Assembly: GCF_052324685.1 (NCBI RefSeq)
Contig: NW_027506876.1
Coordinates: 1-64,000, forward strand
DNA from: Brachyhypopomus gauderio
Lineage: Eukaryota; Chordata; Actinopteri; Gymnotiformes; Hypopomidae
Direction of reading: 5' to 3'
Length of the DNA stretch: 64,000 nt
In this document: piece by piece, positions 11,226 to 23,574 of the stretch
Position numbering within the stretch: the stretch's first letter is position 1
How the letters are laid out: the number at the start of each line of letters is the position of its first letter
Translations under genes and position numbers: made by a program
The notes under the pieces: generated by a model
What the model saw: the letters and a program-made list of their open reading frames with translations, nothing else
What the model was told of the DNA's origin: nothing
Databases searched by the model: none

Positions 11226-11298
11226 GTTTCTGTAGTGTAGTGGTCATCACGTTCGCCTTACACGCGACAGGTCCCTGGTTCGATACCAGGCAGAAACA
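11226..11298 (+). tRNA. tRNA-Val(TAC), C43 variant (chimeric)
   Basis: 5' part carries the C43 class marker (T27-C43 mismatch), but the 3' part is the intact type (G64, tail CTTCTTG, 510-bp spacer). Looks like a crossover or conversion inside the gene, between positions 43 and 64. Confidence 0.87.
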
Positions 11299-11735
11299 TG
11301 CTTCTTGATAGAATGACAAACACCACTGCTGTTTAGTGGTTTGTTGCCAGTGTAAAGGCTATCAGGGAGCTCTTCCCTTTAGATCCTCAAAGTAAGCTGT
11401 CAGTATCATGTGATCGATACAGGAATGTTCTAAATCGCCGCGTACCTTGATAGCAGTACTAATGCAGCCGGTTCAATCAAAATGAAACTCAGTGGAAACT
11501 TGCCTGGTGCTTTGTCATGTTGTCTCCCAACGTAGAAAACTCATGCTACTCGGTTGATTTGTAGATGTTTGTGTTATAAAGGGATCGAATGATGTCAACA
11601 TTTGGGGTTTGGATGTGAATGTTTTGTCTTAAAGCAGAGTAGACCTACTGCTTAGCCATTGTTGACATGATGACTTCCATGCTCTGATTGTATGAGGAAA
11701 TGCCCACGAGAGATGTGCCCATTCAGACAAGCAAG

Positions 11736-11808
11736 GTTTCTGTAGTGTAGTGGTCATCACTTTCGCCTTACACGCGAAAGGTCCCTGGTTCGATACCAAG
11801 CAGAAACA
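11736..11808 (+). tRNA. tRNA-Val(TAC), T26/A64 variant
   Basis: Same variant as 2524, again after a spacer with the marker AATCGCCGCG. Tail CTTCTTG. Confidence 0.87.
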
Positions 11809-12247
11809 TGCTTCTTGATAGAATGGCAAACACACCACTGCTGTTTAGTGGTTTGTTGCCAGTGTAAAGGCTATCAGGGAGCTCTTCCCTTTAGATCCTC
11901 AAAGTAAGCTGTCAGTCTCATGTGATAGATACAGGAATGTTCTAAATCGCCATGTACCTTGATAGCAGTACTAATGCAGCCGGTTCAATCAAAATGAAAC
12001 TCAGTGGAAACTTACCTGGTGCTTTGTCATGTTGTCTCCCAACGTAGAAAACTCATGCTACTCGGTTGATTTGTAGACGTTTGTGTTATAAAGGGATCGA
12101 ATGATGTCAACATTTGGTGTTTGGATGTGAATGTTTTGTCTTAAAGCAGAGTAGACCTACTGCTTAGCCATTGTTGACATGATGACTTCCATGCTCTGAT
12201 TGTATGAGAAAATGCCCACGAGAGATGTGCCCATTCAGTCAAGCAAG

Positions 12248-12320
12248 GTTTCTGTAGTCTAGTGGTCATCACGTTCGCCTTACATGCGAAAGGTCCCTGG
12301 TTTGATACCAGGCAAAAACA
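12248..12320 (+). tRNA. tRNA-Val(TAC), C12/T38/T56/A68 variant
   Basis: First gene of the second 6652-bp duplicate; T5 tail. Confidence 0.73.
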
Positions 12321-12759
12321 TGCTTTTTGATAGAATGGCAAACACACCACTGCTGTTTAGTGGTTTGTTGCCAGTGTAAAGGCTATCAGGGAGCTCTTCC
12401 CTTTAGATCCTCAAAGTAAGCTGTCAGTCTCATGTGATAGATACAGGAATGTTCTAAATCGCCATGTACCTTGATAGCAGTACTAATGCAGCCGGTTCAA
12501 TCAAAATGAAACTCAGTGGAAACTTACCTGGTGCTTTGTCATGTTGTCTCCCAACGTAGAAAACTCATGCTACTCGGTTGATTTGTAGACGTTTGTGTTA
12601 TAAAGGTATCGAATGATGTCAACATTTGGTGTTTGGATGTGAATGTTTTGTCTTAAAGCAGAGTAGACCTACTGCTTAGCCATTGTCGACATGATGACTT
12701 TCATGCTCTGATTGTATGAGGAAATGCCCACGAGAGATGTGCCCATTTAGACATGCAAG

Positions 12760-12832
12760 GTTTCTGTAGTGTAGTGGTCATCACGTTCGCCTTACACGCG
12801 ACAGGTCCCTGGTTTGATACCATGCAGAAACA
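12760..12832 (+). tRNA. tRNA-Val(TAC), C43/T56/T64 variant
   Basis: Anticodon-stem, B-box and T-stem changes as at 6108; T5 tail. Confidence 0.73.
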
Positions 12833-13271
12833 TGCTTTTTGATAGAATGGCAAACACACCACTGCTGTTTAGTGGTTTGTTGCCAGTGTAAAGGCTATCA
12901 GGGAGCTCTTCCCTTTAGGTCCTCAAAGTAAGCTGTCAGTCTCATGTGATAGATACAGGAATGTTCTAAATCGCCATGTACCTTGATAGCAGTACTAATG
13001 CAGCCGCTTCAATCAAAATGAAACTCAGTGGAAACTTACCTGGTGCTTTGTCATGTTGTCTCCCAACGTAGAAAACTCATGCTACTCGGTTGATTTGTAG
13101 ACGTTTGTGTTATAAAGGGATCGAATGATGTCAATATTTGGGGTTTGGATGTGAATGTTTTGTCTTAAAGCAGAGTAGACCTACTGCTTAGCCATTGTTG
13201 ACATGATGACTTCCATGCTCTGATTGTATGAGGAAATGCCCACGAGAGATGTGCCCATTCAGACAGGCAAG

Positions 13272-13344
13272 GTTTCTGTAGTGTAGTGGTCATCACGTTC
13301 GCCTTACACGCGAAAGGTCCCTGGTTCGATACCAGGCAGAAACA
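13272..13344 (+). tRNA. tRNA-Val(TAC), intact
   Basis: All stems pair. Tail CTTCTTG. Twin of 6620. Confidence 0.95.
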
Positions 13345-13783
13345 TGCTTCTTGATAGAATGACAAACACACCACTGCTGTTTAGTGGTTTGTTGCCAGTG
13401 TAAAGGCTATCAGGGAGCTCTTCCCTTTAGATCCTCAAAGTAAGCTGTCAGTCTCATGTGATAGATACAGGAATGTTCTAAATCGCCATGTACCTTGATA
13501 GCAGTACTAATGCAGCCGGTTCAATCAAAATGAAACTCAGTGGAAACTTACCTGGTGCTTTGTCATGTTGTCTCCCAACGTAGAAAACTCATGCTACTCG
13601 GTTGATTTGTAGACGTTTGTGTTATAAAGGTATCGAATGATGTCAACATTTGGTGTATGGATGTGAATGTTTTGTCTTAAAGCAGAGTAGACCTACTGCT
13701 TAGCCATTGTTGACATGATGACTTCCATGCTCTGATTGTATGAGAAAATGCCCACGAGAGATGTGCCCATTCAGTCAAGCAAG

Positions 13784-13856
13784 GTTTCTGTAGTCTAGTG
13801 GTCATCACGTTCGCCTTACATGCGAAAGGTCCCTGGTTTGATACCAGGCAGAAACA
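13784..13856 (+). tRNA. tRNA-Val(TAC), C12/T38/T56 variant
   Basis: Twin of 7132. Tail CTTCTTG. Confidence 0.75.
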
Positions 13857-14295
13857 TGCTTCTTGATAGAATGACAAACACACCACTGCTGTTTAGTGGT
13901 TTGTTGCCAGTGTAAAGGCTATCAGGGAGCTCTTCCCTTTAGATCCTCAAAGTAAGCTGTCAGTCTCATGTGATAGATACAGGAATGTTCTAAATCGCCA
14001 TGTACCTTGATAGCAGTACTAATGCAGCCGGTTCAATCAAAATGAAACTCAGTGGAAACTTACCTGGTGCTTTGTCATGTTGTCTCCCAACGTAGAAAAC
14101 TCATGCTACTCGGTTGATTTGTAGACGTTTGTGTTATAAAGGTATCGAATGATGTCAACATTTGGTGTATGGATGTGAATGTTTTGTCTTAAAGCAGAGT
14201 AGACCTACTGCTTAGCCATTGTTGACATGATGACTTCCATGCTCTGATTGTATGAGAAAATGCCCACGAGAGATGTGCCCATTCAGTCAAGCAAG

Positions 14296-14368
14296 GTTTC
14301 TGTAGTCTAGTGGTCATCACGTTCGCCTTACATGCGAAAGGTCCCTGGTTTGATACCAGGCAAAAACA
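14296..14368 (+). tRNA. tRNA-Val(TAC), C12/T38/T56/A68 variant
   Basis: Twin of 7644. T5 tail. Confidence 0.73.
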
Positions 14369-14807
14369 TGCTTTTTGATAGAATGGCAAACACACCACTG
14401 CTGTTTAGTGGTTTGTTGCCAGTGTAAAGGCTATCAGGGAGCTCTTCCCTTTAGATCCTCAAAGTAAGCTGTCAGTCTCATGTGATAGATACAGGAATGT
14501 TCTAAATCGCCATGTACCTTGATAGCAGTACTAATGCAGCCGGTTCAATCAAAATGAAACTCAGTGGAAACTTACCTGGTGCTTTGTCATGTTGTCTCCC
14601 AACGTAGAAAACTCATGCTACTCGGTTGATTTGTAGACGTTTGTGTTATAAAGGTATCGAATGATGTCAACATTTGGTGTTTGGATGTGAATGTTTTGTC
14701 TTAAAGCAGAGTAGACCTACTGCTTAGCCATTGTCGACATGATGACTTCCATGCTCTGATTGTATGAGGAAATGCCCACGAGAGATGTGCCCATTTAGAC
14801 ATGCAAG

Positions 14808-14880
14808 GTTTCTGTAGTGTAGTGGTCATCACGTTCGCCTTACACGCGACAGGTCCCTGGTTCGATACCATGCAGAAACA
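14808..14880 (+). tRNA. tRNA-Val(TAC), C43/T64 variant
   Basis: Twin of 8156; B box intact, two stem mismatches. T5 tail. Confidence 0.82.
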
Positions 14881-15319
14881 TGCTTTTTGATAGAATGGCA
14901 AACACACCACTGCTGTTTAGTGGTTTGTTGCCAGTGTAAAGGCTATCAGGGAGCTCTTCCCTTTAGGTCCTCAAAGTAAGCTGTCAGTCTCATGTGATAG
15001 ATACAGGAATGTTCTAAATCGCCATGTACCTTGATAGCAGTACTAATGCAGCCGGTTCAATCAAAATGAAACTCAGTGGAAACTTACCTGGTGCTTTGTC
15101 ATGTTGTCTCCCAACGTAGAAAACTCATGCTACTCGGTTGATTTGTAGACGTTTGTGTTATAAAGGGATCGAATGATGTCAACATTTGGGGTTTGGATGT
15201 GAATGTTTTGTCTTAAAGCAGAGTAGACCTACTGCTTAGCCATTGTTGACATGATGACTTCCATGCTCTGATTGTATGAGGACATGCCCACGAGAGATGT
15301 GCCCATTCAGACAAGCAAG

Positions 15320-15392
15320 GTTTCTGTAGTGTAGTGGTCATCACGTTCGCCTTACACGCGAAAGGTCCCTGGTTCGATACCAGGCAGAAACA
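15320..15392 (+). tRNA. tRNA-Val(TAC), intact
   Basis: Twin of 8668, with the GAGGACATG flank. Tail CTTCTTG. Confidence 0.95.
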
Positions 15393-15831
15393 TGCTTCTT
15401 GATAGAATGACAAACACACCACTGCTGTTTAGTGGTTTGTTGCCAGTGTAAAGGCTATCAGGGAGCTCTTCCCTTTAGGTCCTCAAAGTAAGCTGTCAGT
15501 CTCATGTGATAGATACAGGAATGTTCTAAATCGCCATGTACCTTGATAGCAGTACTAATGCAGCCGGTTCAATCAAAATGAAACTCAGTGGAAACTTACC
15601 TGGTGCTTTGTCATGTTGTCTCCCAACGTAGAAAACTCATGCTACTCGGTTGATTTGTAGACGTTTGTGTTATAAAGGGATCGAATGATGTCAACATTTG
15701 GGGTTTGGATGTGAATGTTTTGTCTTAAAGCAGAGTAGACCTACTGCTTAGCCATTGTTGACATGATGACTTCCATGCTCTGATTGTATGAGGACATGCC
15801 CACGAGAGATGTGCCCATTCAGACAAGCAAG

Positions 15832-15904
15832 GTTTCTGTAGTGTAGTGGTCATCACGTTCGCCTTACACGCGAAAGGTCCCTGGTTCGATACCAGGCAGA
15901 AACA
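15832..15904 (+). tRNA. tRNA-Val(TAC), intact
   Basis: Twin of 9180; last gene of the duplicated block. Its 3' spacer switches to the distal-subfamily type at about 15970. Confidence 0.95.
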
Positions 15905-16341
15905 TGCTTCTTGATAGAATGACAAACACCACTGCTGTTTAGTGGTTTGTTGCCAGTGTAAAGGCTATCGGGGAGCGCTTGCCTTTAGATCCTCAAAGTG
16001 AGCTGTCAGTCTCATGTGATCGATACAGGAATGTTCTAAATCGCCATGTACCTTGATAGCAGTACTAATGCAGCCGGTTCAATCAAAATGAAACTCAGTG
16101 GAAACTTACCTGGTGCTTTGTCATGTTGTCTCCCAACGTAGAAAACTCATGCTACTCGGTTGATTTGTAGACGTTTGTGTTATAAAGGTATCGAATGATG
16201 TCAACATTTGGTGTATGGATGTGAATGTTTTGTCTTAAAGCAGAGTAGACCTACTGCTTAGCCATTGTTGACATGATGACTTCCATGCTCTGATTGTATG
16301 AGGAAATGCCCACAAGAGATGTGCCCATTCAGACATGCAAG

Positions 16342-16414
16342 GTTTCTGTAGTGTAGTGGTCATCACGTTCGCCTCACACGCGAAAGGTCCCTGGTTCGAT
16401 ACCAGGCAGAAACA
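16342..16414 (+). tRNA. tRNA-Val(CAC), intact
   Basis: First CAC gene after the long TAC run; all stems pair; flank CCACAAGAG as at 2014. Tail CTTCTTG. Confidence 0.95.
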
Positions 16415-16851
16415 TGCTTCTTGATAGAATGACAAACACCACTGCTGTTTAGTGGTTTGTTGCCAGTGTAAAGGCTATCAGGGAGCTCTTCCCTTTAGAT
16501 CCTCAAAGTAAGCTGTCAGTATCATGTGATCGATACAGGAATGTTCTAAATCGCCGCGTACCTTGATAGCAGTACTAATGCAGCCGGTTCAATCAAAATG
16601 AAACTCAGTGGAAACTTGCCTGGTGCTTTGTCATGTTGTCTCCCAACGTAGAAAACTCATGCTACTCGGTTGATTTGTAGACGTTTGTGTTATAAAGGGA
16701 TCGAATGATGTCAACATTTGGGGTTTGGATGTGAATGTTTTGTCTTAAAGCAGAGTAGACCTACTGCTTAGCCATTGTTGACATGATGACTTCCATGCTC
16801 TGATTGTATGAGGAAATGCCCACGAGAGATGTGCCCATTCAGACAAGCAAG

Positions 16852-16924
16852 GTTTCTGTAGTGTAGTGGTCATCACTTTCGCCTTACACGCGAAAGGTCC
16901 CTGGTTCGATACCAAGCAGAAACA
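16852..16924 (+). tRNA. tRNA-Val(TAC), T26/A64 variant
   Basis: T26 and C50-A64 mismatch; follows a CCGCG-marked spacer as at 2524. Confidence 0.87.
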
Positions 16925-17363
16925 TGCTTCTTGATAGAATGGCAAACACACCACTGCTGTTTAGTGGTTTGTTGCCAGTGTAAAGGCTATCAGGGAGCTC
17001 TTCCCTTTAGATCCTCAAAGTAAGCTGTCAGTCTCATGTGATAGATACAGGAATGTTCTAAATCGCCATGTACCTTGATAGCAGTACTAATGCAGCCGGT
17101 TCAATCAAAATGAAACTCAGTGGAAACTTACCTGGTGCTTTGTCATGTTGTCTCCCAACGTAGAAAACTCATGCTACTCGGTTGATTTGTAGACGTTTGT
17201 GTTATAAAGGGATCGAATGATGTCAACATTTGGGGTTTGGATGTGAATGTTTTGTCTTAAAGCAGAGTAGACCTACTGCTTAGCCATTGTTGACATGATG
17301 ACTTCCATGCTCTGATTGTATGAGGAAATGCCCACGAGAGATGTGCCCATTCAGACATGCAAG

Positions 17364-17436
17364 GTTTCTGTAGTGTAGTGGTCATCACGTTCGCCTCACA
17401 CGCGAAAGGTCCCTGGTTCGATACCAGGCAAAAACA
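17364..17436 (+). tRNA. tRNA-Val(CAC), A68 variant
   Basis: C5-A68 acceptor mismatch; T5 tail (GCTTTTTG rather than the GCGTTTTG of 480 and 992). Confidence 0.9.
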
Positions 17437-17875
17437 TGCTTTTTGATAGAATGGCAAACACACCACTGCTGTTTAGTGGTTTGTTGCCAGTGTAAAGGCC
17501 ATCAGGGAGCTCTTCCCTTTAGATCCTCAAAGTAAGCTGTCAGTCTCATGTGATAGATACAGGAATGTTCTAAATCGCCATGTACCTTGATAGCAGTACT
17601 AATGCAGCCGGTTCAATCAAAATGAAACTCAGTGGAAACTTACCTGGTGCTTTGTCGTGTGGTCTCCCAACGTAGAAAACTCATGCTACTCGGTTGATTT
17701 GTAGACGTTTGTGTTATAAAGGGATCGAATGATGTCAACATTTGGGGTTTGGATGTGAATGTTTTGTCTTAAAGCAGAGTAGACCTACTGCTTAGCCATT
17801 GTTGACATGATGACTTCCATGCTCTGATTGTATGAGGAAATGCCCACGAGAGATGTGCCCATTCCGACATGCAAG

Positions 17876-17948
17876 GTTTCTGTAGTGTAGTGGTCATCAC
17901 GTTCGCCTCACAAGCGAAAGGTCCCTGGTTCGATACCAGGCAGAAACA
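17876..17948 (+). tRNA. tRNA-Val(CAC), A38 variant
   Basis: Only an anticodon-loop change, C38 to A; stems intact. Tail CTTCTTG. Confidence 0.92.
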
Positions 17949-18385
17949 TGCTTCTTGATAGAATGACAAACACCACTGCTGTTTAGTGGTTTGTTGCCAG
18001 TGTAAAGGCTATCAGGGAGCTCTTCCCTTTAGATCCTCAAAGTAAGCTGTCAGTCTCATGTGATCGATACAGGAATGTTCTAAATCGCCATGTACCTTGA
18101 TAGCAGTACTAATGCAGCCGGTTCAATCAAAATGAAACTCAGTGGAAACTTGCCTGGTGCTTTGTCATGTTGTCTCCCAACGTAGAAAACTCATGCTACA
18201 CGGTTGATTTGTAGACGTTTGTGTTATAAAGGGATCGAATGATGTCAACATTTGGTGTTTGGATGTGAATGTTTTGTCTTAAAGCAGAGTAGACCTACTG
18301 CTTAGCCATTGTTGACATGATGACTTCCATGCTCTGATTGTATGAGGAAATGCCCACGAGAGATGTGCCCATTCAGACAAGCAAG

Positions 18386-18458
18386 GTTTCTGTAGTGTAG
18401 TGGTCATCACTTTCGCCTTACACGCGAAAGGTCCCTGGTTCGATACCAAGCAGAAACA
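18386..18458 (+). tRNA. tRNA-Val(TAC), T26/A64 variant
   Basis: As 2524. Tail CTTCTTG. Confidence 0.87.
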
Positions 18459-18897
18459 TGCTTCTTGATAGAATGGCAAACACACCACTGCTGTTTAGTG
18501 GTTTGTTGCCAGTGTAAAGGCTATCAGGGAGCTCTTCCCTTTAGATCCTCAAAGTAAGCTGTCAGTCTCATGTGATAGATACAGGAATGTTCTAAATCGC
18601 CATGTACCTTGATAGCAGTACTAATGCAGCCGGTTCAATCAAAATGAAACTCAGTGGAAACTTACCTGGTGCTTTGTCATGTTGTCTCCCAACGTAGAAA
18701 ACTCATGCTACTCGGTTGATTTGTAGACGTTTGTGTTATAAAGGGATCGAATGATGTCAACATTTGGGGTTTGGATGTGAATGTTTTGTCTTAAAGCAGA
18801 GTAGACCTACTGCTTAGCCATTGTTGACATGATGACTTCCATGCTCTGATTGTATGAGGAAATGCCCACAAGAGATGTGCCCATTCAGACATGCAAG

Positions 18898-18970
18898 GTT
18901 TCTGTAGTGTAGTGGTCATCACGTTCGCCTCACACGCGAAAGGTCCCTGGTTCGATACCAGGCAGAAACA
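18898..18970 (+). tRNA. tRNA-Val(CAC), intact
   Basis: All stems pair; CCACAAGAG flank. Tail CTTCTTG. Confidence 0.95.
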
Positions 18971-19407
18971 TGCTTCTTGATAGAATGACAAACACCACTG
19001 CTGTTTAGTGGTTTGTTGCCAGTGTAAAGGCTATCAGGGAGCTCTTCCCTTTAGATCCTCAAAGTAAGCTGTCAGTATCATGTGATCGATACAGGAATGT
19101 TCTAAATCGCCGCGTACCTTGATAGCAGTACTAATGCAGCCGGTTCAATCAAAATGAAACTCAGTGGAAACTTGCCTGGTGCTTTGTCATGTTGTCTCCC
19201 AACGTAGAAAACTCATGCTACTCGGTTGATTTGTAGACGTTTGTGTTATAAAGGGATCGAATGATGTCAACATTTGGGGTTTGGATGTGAATGTTTTGTC
19301 TTAAAGCAGAGTAGACCTACTGCTTAGCCATTGTTGACATGATGACTTCCATGCTCTGATTGTATGAGGAAATGCCCACGAGAGATGTGCCCATTCAGAC
19401 AAGCAAG

Positions 19408-19480
19408 GTTTCTGTAGTGTAGTGGTCATCACTTTCGCCTTACACGCGAAAGGTCCCTGGTTCGATACCAAGCAGAAACA
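19408..19480 (+). tRNA. tRNA-Val(TAC), T26/A64 variant
   Basis: Third occurrence of the pair intact CAC plus T26/A64 TAC (also 2014/2524 and 16342/16852). Confidence 0.87.
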
Positions 19481-19919
19481 TGCTTCTTGATAGAATGGCA
19501 AACACACCACTGCTGTTTAGTGGTTTGTTGCCAGTGTAAAGGCTATCAGGGAGCTCTTCCCTTTAGATCCTCAAAGTAAGCTGTCAGTCTCATGTGATAG
19601 ATACAGGAATGTTCTAAATCGCCATGTACCTTGATAGCAGTACTAATGCAGCCGGTTCAATCAAAATGAAACTCAGTGGAAACTTACCTGGTGCTTTGTC
19701 ATGTTGTCTCCCAACGTAGAAAACTCATGCTACTCGGTTGATTTGTAGACGTTTGTGTTATAAAGGGATCGAATGATGTCAACATTTGGGGTTTGGATGT
19801 GAATGTTTTGTCTTAAAGCAGAGTAGACCTACTGCTTAGCCATTGTTGACATGATGACTTCCATGCTCTGATTGTATGAGGAAATGCCCACGAGAGATGT
19901 GCCCATTCAGACAAGCAAG

Positions 19920-19992
19920 GTTTCTGTAGTGTAGTGGTCATCACGTTCGCCTTACACGCGAAAGGTCCCTGGTTCGACACCAGGCAGAAACA
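19920..19992 (+). tRNA. tRNA-Val(TAC), C59 variant
   Basis: Single T-loop change T59 to C (B box GGTTCGACACC still fits consensus). Tail CTTCTTG. Confidence 0.93.
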
Positions 19993-20431
19993 TGCTTCTT
20001 GATAGAATGGCAAACACACCACTGCTGTTTAGTGGTTTGTTGCCAGTGTAAAGGCTATCAGGGAGCTCTTCCCTTTAGATCCTCAAAGTAAGCTGTCAGT
20101 CTCATGTGATAGATACAGGAATGTTCTAAATCGCCATGCACCTTGATAGCAGTACTAATGCAGCCGGTTCAATCAAAATGAAACTCAGTGGAAACTTACC
20201 TGGTGCTTTGTCATGTTGTCTCCCAACGTAGAAAACTCATGCTACTCGGTAGATTTGTAGACGTTTGTGTTATAAAGGTATCGAATGATGTCAACATTTG
20301 GTGTTTGGATGTGAATGTTTTGTCTTAAAGCAGAGTAGACCTACTGCTTAGCCATTGTCGACATGATGACTTCCATGCTCTGATTGTATGAGGAAATGCC
20401 CACGAGAGATGTGCCCATTTAGACATGCAAG

Positions 20432-20504
20432 GTTTCTGTAGTGTAGTGGTCATCACGTTCGCCTTACACGCGACAGGTCCCTGGTTCGATACCATGCAGA
20501 AACA
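20432..20504 (+). tRNA. tRNA-Val(TAC), C43/T64 variant
   Basis: T27-C43 and C50-T64 mismatches; T5 tail. Confidence 0.82.
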
Positions 20505-20943
20505 TGCTTTTTGATAGAATGGCAAACACACCACTGCTGTTTAGTGGTTTGTTGCCAGTGTAAAGGCTATCAGGGAGCTCTTCCCTTTAGATCCTCAAAG
20601 TAAGCTGTCAGTCTCATGTGATAGATACAGGAATGTTCTAAATCGCCATGTACCTTGATAGCAGTACTAATGCAGCCGGTTCAATCAAAATGAAACTCAG
20701 TGGAAACTTACCTGGTGCTTTGTCATGTTGTCTCCCAACGTAGAAAACTCATGCTACTCGGTTGATTTGTAGACGTTTGTGTTATAAAGGGATCGAATGA
20801 TGTCAACATTTGGGGTTTGGATGTGAATGTTTTGTCTTAAAGCAGAGTAGACCTACTGCTTAGCCATTGTTGACATGATGACTTCCATGCTCTGATTGTA
20901 TGAGGAAATGCCCACGAGAGATGTGCCCATTCAGACAAGCAAG

Positions 20944-21016
20944 GTTTCTGTAGTGTAGTGGTCATCACGTTCGCCTTACACGCGAAAGGTCCCTGGTTCG
21001 ATACCAGGCAGAAACA
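20944..21016 (+). tRNA. tRNA-Val(TAC), intact
   Basis: All stems pair. Tail CTTCTTG. Confidence 0.95.
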
Positions 21017-21455
21017 TGCTTCTTGATAGAATGACAAACACACCACTGCTGTTTAGTGGTTTGTTGCCAGTGTAAAGGCTATCAGGGAGCTCTTCCCTTT
21101 AGATCCTCAAAGTAAGCTGTCAGTCTCATGTGATAGATACAGGAATGTTCTAAATCGCCATGTACCTTGATAGCAGTACTAATGCAGCCAGTTCAATCAA
21201 AATGAAACTCAGTGGAAACTTACCTGGTGCTTTGTCATGTTGTCTCCCAACGTAGAAAACTCATGCTACTCGGTTGATTTGTAGACGTTTGTGTTATAAA
21301 GGGATTGAATGATGTCAACATTTGGGGTTTGGATGTGAATGTTTTGTCTTAAAGCAGAGTAGACCTACTGCTTAGCCATTGTTGACATGATGACTTCCAT
21401 GCTCTGATTCTATGAGGAAATGCCCACGAGAGATGTGCCCATTCAGACAAGCAAG

Positions 21456-21528
21456 GTTTCTGTAGTGTAGTGGTCATCACGTTCGCCTTACACGCGAAAG
21501 GTCCCTGGTTCGATACCAGGCAGAAACA
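21456..21528 (+). tRNA. tRNA-Val(TAC), intact
   Basis: All stems pair; 5' flank marker GATTCTATG shared with 23502, 26060 and 28106. Confidence 0.95.
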
Positions 21529-21967
21529 TGCTTCTTGATAGAATGGCAAACACACCACTGCTGTTTAGTGGTTTGTTGCCAGTGTAAAGGCTATCAGGGA
21601 GCTCTTCCCTTTAGATCCTCAAAGTAAGCTGTCAGTCTCATGTGATAGATACAGGAATGTTCTAAATCGCCATGTACCTTGATAGCAGTACTAATGCAGC
21701 CGGTTCAATCAAAATGAAACTCAGTGGAAACTTACCTGGTGCTTTGTCATGTTGTCTCCCAACGTAGAAAACTCATGCTACTCGGTTGATTTGTAGACGT
21801 TTGTGTTATAAAGGGATCGAATGATGTCAACATTTGGGGTTTGGATGTGAATGTTTTGTCTTAAAGCAGAGTAGACCTACTGCTTAGCCATTGTTGACAT
21901 GATGACTTCCATGCTCTGATTGTATGAGGAAATGCCCACGAGAGATGTGCCCATTCAGACAAGCAAG

Positions 21968-22040
21968 GTTTCTGTAGTGTAGTGGTCATCACGTTCGCCT
22001 TACACGCGAAAGGTCCCTGGTTCGATACCAAGCAGAAACA
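21968..22040 (+). tRNA. tRNA-Val(TAC), A64 variant
   Basis: C50-A64 mismatch, G26 kept. Tail CTTCTTG. Confidence 0.9.
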
Positions 22041-22479
22041 TGCTTCTTGATAGAATGGCAAACACACCACTGCTGTTTAGTGGTTTGTTGCCAGTGTAAA
22101 GGCTATCAGGGAGCTCTTCCCTTTAGATCCTCAAAGTAAGCTGTCAGTCTCATGTGATAGATACAGGAATGTTCTAAATCGCCATGTACCTTGATAGCAG
22201 TACTAATGCAGCCGGTTCAATCAAAATGAAACTCAGTGGAAACTTACCTGGTGCTTTGTCATGTTGTCTCCCAACGTAGAAAACTCATGCTACTCGGTTG
22301 ATTTGTAGACGTTTGTGTTATAAAGGGATCGAATGATGTCAACATTTGGGGTTTGGATGTGAATGTTTTGTCTTAAAGCAGAGTAGACCTACTGCTTAGC
22401 CATTGTTGACATGATGACTTCCATGCTCTGATTGTATGAGGAAATGCCCACGAGAGATGTGCCCATTCCGACATGCAAG

Positions 22480-22552
22480 GTTTCTGTAGTGTAGTGGTCA
22501 TCACGTTCGCCTCACACGCGAAAGGTCCCTGGTTCGATACCAGGCAGAAACA
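22480..22552 (+). tRNA. tRNA-Val(CAC), intact
   Basis: All stems pair; flank CATTCCGACATG. Opens a four-unit repeat of 2046 bp recurring at 24526. Confidence 0.95.
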
Positions 22553-22989
22553 TGCTTCTTGATAGAATGACAAACACCACTGCTGTTTAGTGGTTTGTTG
22601 CCAGTGTAAAGGCTATCAGGGAGCTCTTCCCTTTAGATCCTCAAAGTAAGCTGTCAGTCTCATGTGATCGATACAGGAATGTTCTAAATCGCCATGTACC
22701 TTGATAGCAGTACTAATGCAGCCGGTTCAATCAAAATGAAACTCAGTGGAAACTTGCCTGGTGCTTTGTCATGTTGTCTCCCAACGTAGAAAACTCATGC
22801 TACTCGGTTGATTTGTAGACGTTTGTGTTATAAAGGGATCGAATGATGTCAACATTTGGGGTTTGGATGTGAATGTTTTGTCTTAAAGCAGAGTAGACCT
22901 ACTGCTTAGCCATTGTTGACATGATGACTTCCATGCTGTGATTGTATGAGGAAATGCCCACGAGAGATGTGCCCATTCAGACAAGCAAG

Positions 22990-23062
22990 GTTTCTGTAGT
23001 GTAGTGGTCATCACTTTCGCCTTACACGCGAAAGGTCCCTGGTTCGATACCAAGCAGAAGCA
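22990..23062 (+). tRNA. tRNA-Val(TAC), T26/A64/G71 variant
   Basis: Adds T2-G71 wobble in the acceptor to T26 and C50-A64. Tail CTTCTTG. Confidence 0.86.
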
Positions 23063-23501
23063 TGCTTCTTGATAGAATGGCAAACACACCACTGCTGTTT
23101 AGTGGTTTGTTGCCAGTGTAAAGGCTATCAGGGAGCTCTTCCCTTTAGATCCTCAAAGTAAGCTGTCAGTCTCATGTGATAGATACAGGAATGTTCTAAA
23201 TCGCCATGTACCTTGATAGCAGTACTAATGCAGCCAGTTCAATCAAAATGAAACTCAGTGGAAACTTACCTGGTGCTTTGTCATGTTGTCTCCCAACGTA
23301 GAAAACTCATGCTACTCGGTTGATTTGTAGACGTTTGTGTTATAAAGGGATCGAATGATGTCAACATTTGGGGTTTGGATGTGAATGTTTTGTCTTAAAG
23401 CAGAGTAGACCTACTGCTTAGCCATTGTTGACATGATGACTTCCATGCTCTGATTCTATGAGGAAATGCCCACGAGAGATGTGCCCATTCAGACAAGCAA
23501 G

Positions 23502-23574
23502 GTTTCTGTAGTGTAGTGGTCATCACGTTCGCCTTACACGCGAAAGGTCCCTGGTTCGATACCAGGCAGAAACA
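23502..23574 (+). tRNA. tRNA-Val(TAC), intact
   Basis: All stems pair; GATTCTATG flank. Confidence 0.95.

Larger units (their letters stand above)
12122..15969. repeat. Segmental duplication, copy 2 (offset 6652 bp)
   Basis: Partner of the block at 5470-9317. Its right end falls exactly where a short patch of distal-subfamily spacer begins (15970), so that junction is probably a recombination breakpoint. Confidence 0.8.
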
